Part shown: piece after piece, positions 63,535-64,000 of the stretch
How positions within the stretch are numbered: the stretch's first letter is position 1
Layout: each line of letters begins with the position of its first letter
Source: Ascaris suum
Lineage: Eukaryota; Nematoda; Chromadorea; Rhabditida; Ascarididae
Assembly: GCA_013433145.1 (NCBI GenBank)
Contig: CM024174.1
Span: forward strand, 12,715,484-12,779,483
DNA length: 64,000 nt
Direction: 5' to 3'
The notes under the pieces: generated by a model
What the model was told of the DNA's origin: nothing
Databases searched by the model: none
What the model saw: the letters and a program-made list of their open reading frames with translations, nothing else
Made by a program: the position numbers and the translations under genes

Positions 63535-64000
63535 GTGGGCTTGAATTTTCCAATTTCAACGCTAATTATCACACGACTTCAGAAGAATCCCCGTGTTGTA
63601 AATCTCGAATAGTTTTGTAGAATGGTAATGTTGGAGGGAGACAGTTTTATTGAGAGAAGGGTGCGCTGTTAAATACCGTGGGTTTTGGGAAGCTGCAACA
63701 TTCGCAGATAAACAACTGCATATTGTGCACTTTTTCACAGCAGCATATGTGCGCCGCACGTTTCATACAAACTTCAGCATCTTTTAATGTTACGCCTTCT
63801 TCCTTGTTATCAAGTTTCGGTTTCCTTAAACTTGCGAGAAAGCCCAAATTAGATAGAGAGAGAAATCTCTTACTTTTCTCAGTGCCATTTCATGCGTTAA
63901 TTCAAGGCCTCATCGTTGTGAAATTTTGCCTCCTATGGAGAGGGCCACTGAAATTTGCTGGCGTTCCTATTCGTATTAACAGCCCACTCTGCGCTATTTT
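63535..64000. other. Window end, probable intron or 3' continuation of the BTB-BACK gene
   Basis: After the donor at 63535 a plus-strand frame is open without a stop from 63655 to the window edge, with an acceptor (CATTCGCAG) ending at about 63700, but its sequence does not resemble the rest of BACK or Kelch. An overlapping minus-strand frame (63647-63847) is Cys/Lys-rich. I cannot decide between them. Confidence 0.3.

Overview
This is a eukaryotic window, almost certainly from a nematode. Its genes are AT-rich, intron-dense and split into 30-350 bp exons separated by introns of 41 bp to several kb. Splice sites are nematode-like: T-rich acceptors ending TTTCAG, TTTTAG or TTTAAG, and donors GTAAGT, GTATGT or GTGAGT. 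There are (AT)n microsatellites and homopolymer C/G tracts. The best-conserved gene reads like the nematode proteasome subunit PAS-4. Intron sizes are larger than typical Caenorhabditis; a strongylid- or Pristionchus-like clade V worm is my guess, but the window alone cannot fix the species. No long single-frame gene exists here, so genes were rebuilt by chaining exons whose splice sites and codon phases agree.

Layout. 1-4.1 kb: no firm gene. 4.1-7.7 kb (+): last three exons of a single-pass membrane protein with a Cys-rich juxtamembrane segment and an acidic tail ending in a possible PDZ ligand. 7.7-11.5 kb: intergenic, with a 130 bp (AT)n. 11.5-25.8 kb (-): 16-exon homologue of the SR-related splicing protein PNISR. 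25.8-32.1 kb: nothing firm. 32.1-32.7 kb (-): two exons of an unknown gene lying about 0.2 kb behind the next gene's stop, in operon-like spacing. 32.9-36.2 kb (-): tristetraprolin/TIS11-type tandem CCCH zinc-finger protein. 38.4-40.1 kb (-): weaker two-exon candidate. 40.1-46.1 kb: nothing firm. 46.3-55.3 kb (-): complete 6-exon proteasome alpha-7 subunit (pas-4/PSMA7). 57.2-61.3 kb (-): complete five-exon gene for a 225-residue protein I do not recognise. 62.2-63.5+ kb (+): exons of a probable BTB-BACK (Kelch-type) protein that runs off the window.

The genes do not form one pathway. They are housekeeping (proteasome), RNA-processing (PNISR) and RNA-binding (CCCH) functions plus signalling or adaptor proteins. 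I see no tRNA, rRNA, CRISPR or intact transposon. The most interesting points are the possible stop-containing cassette exon at the PNISR homologue, the operon-like pair at 32-36 kb, and the unrecognised 225-residue protein.
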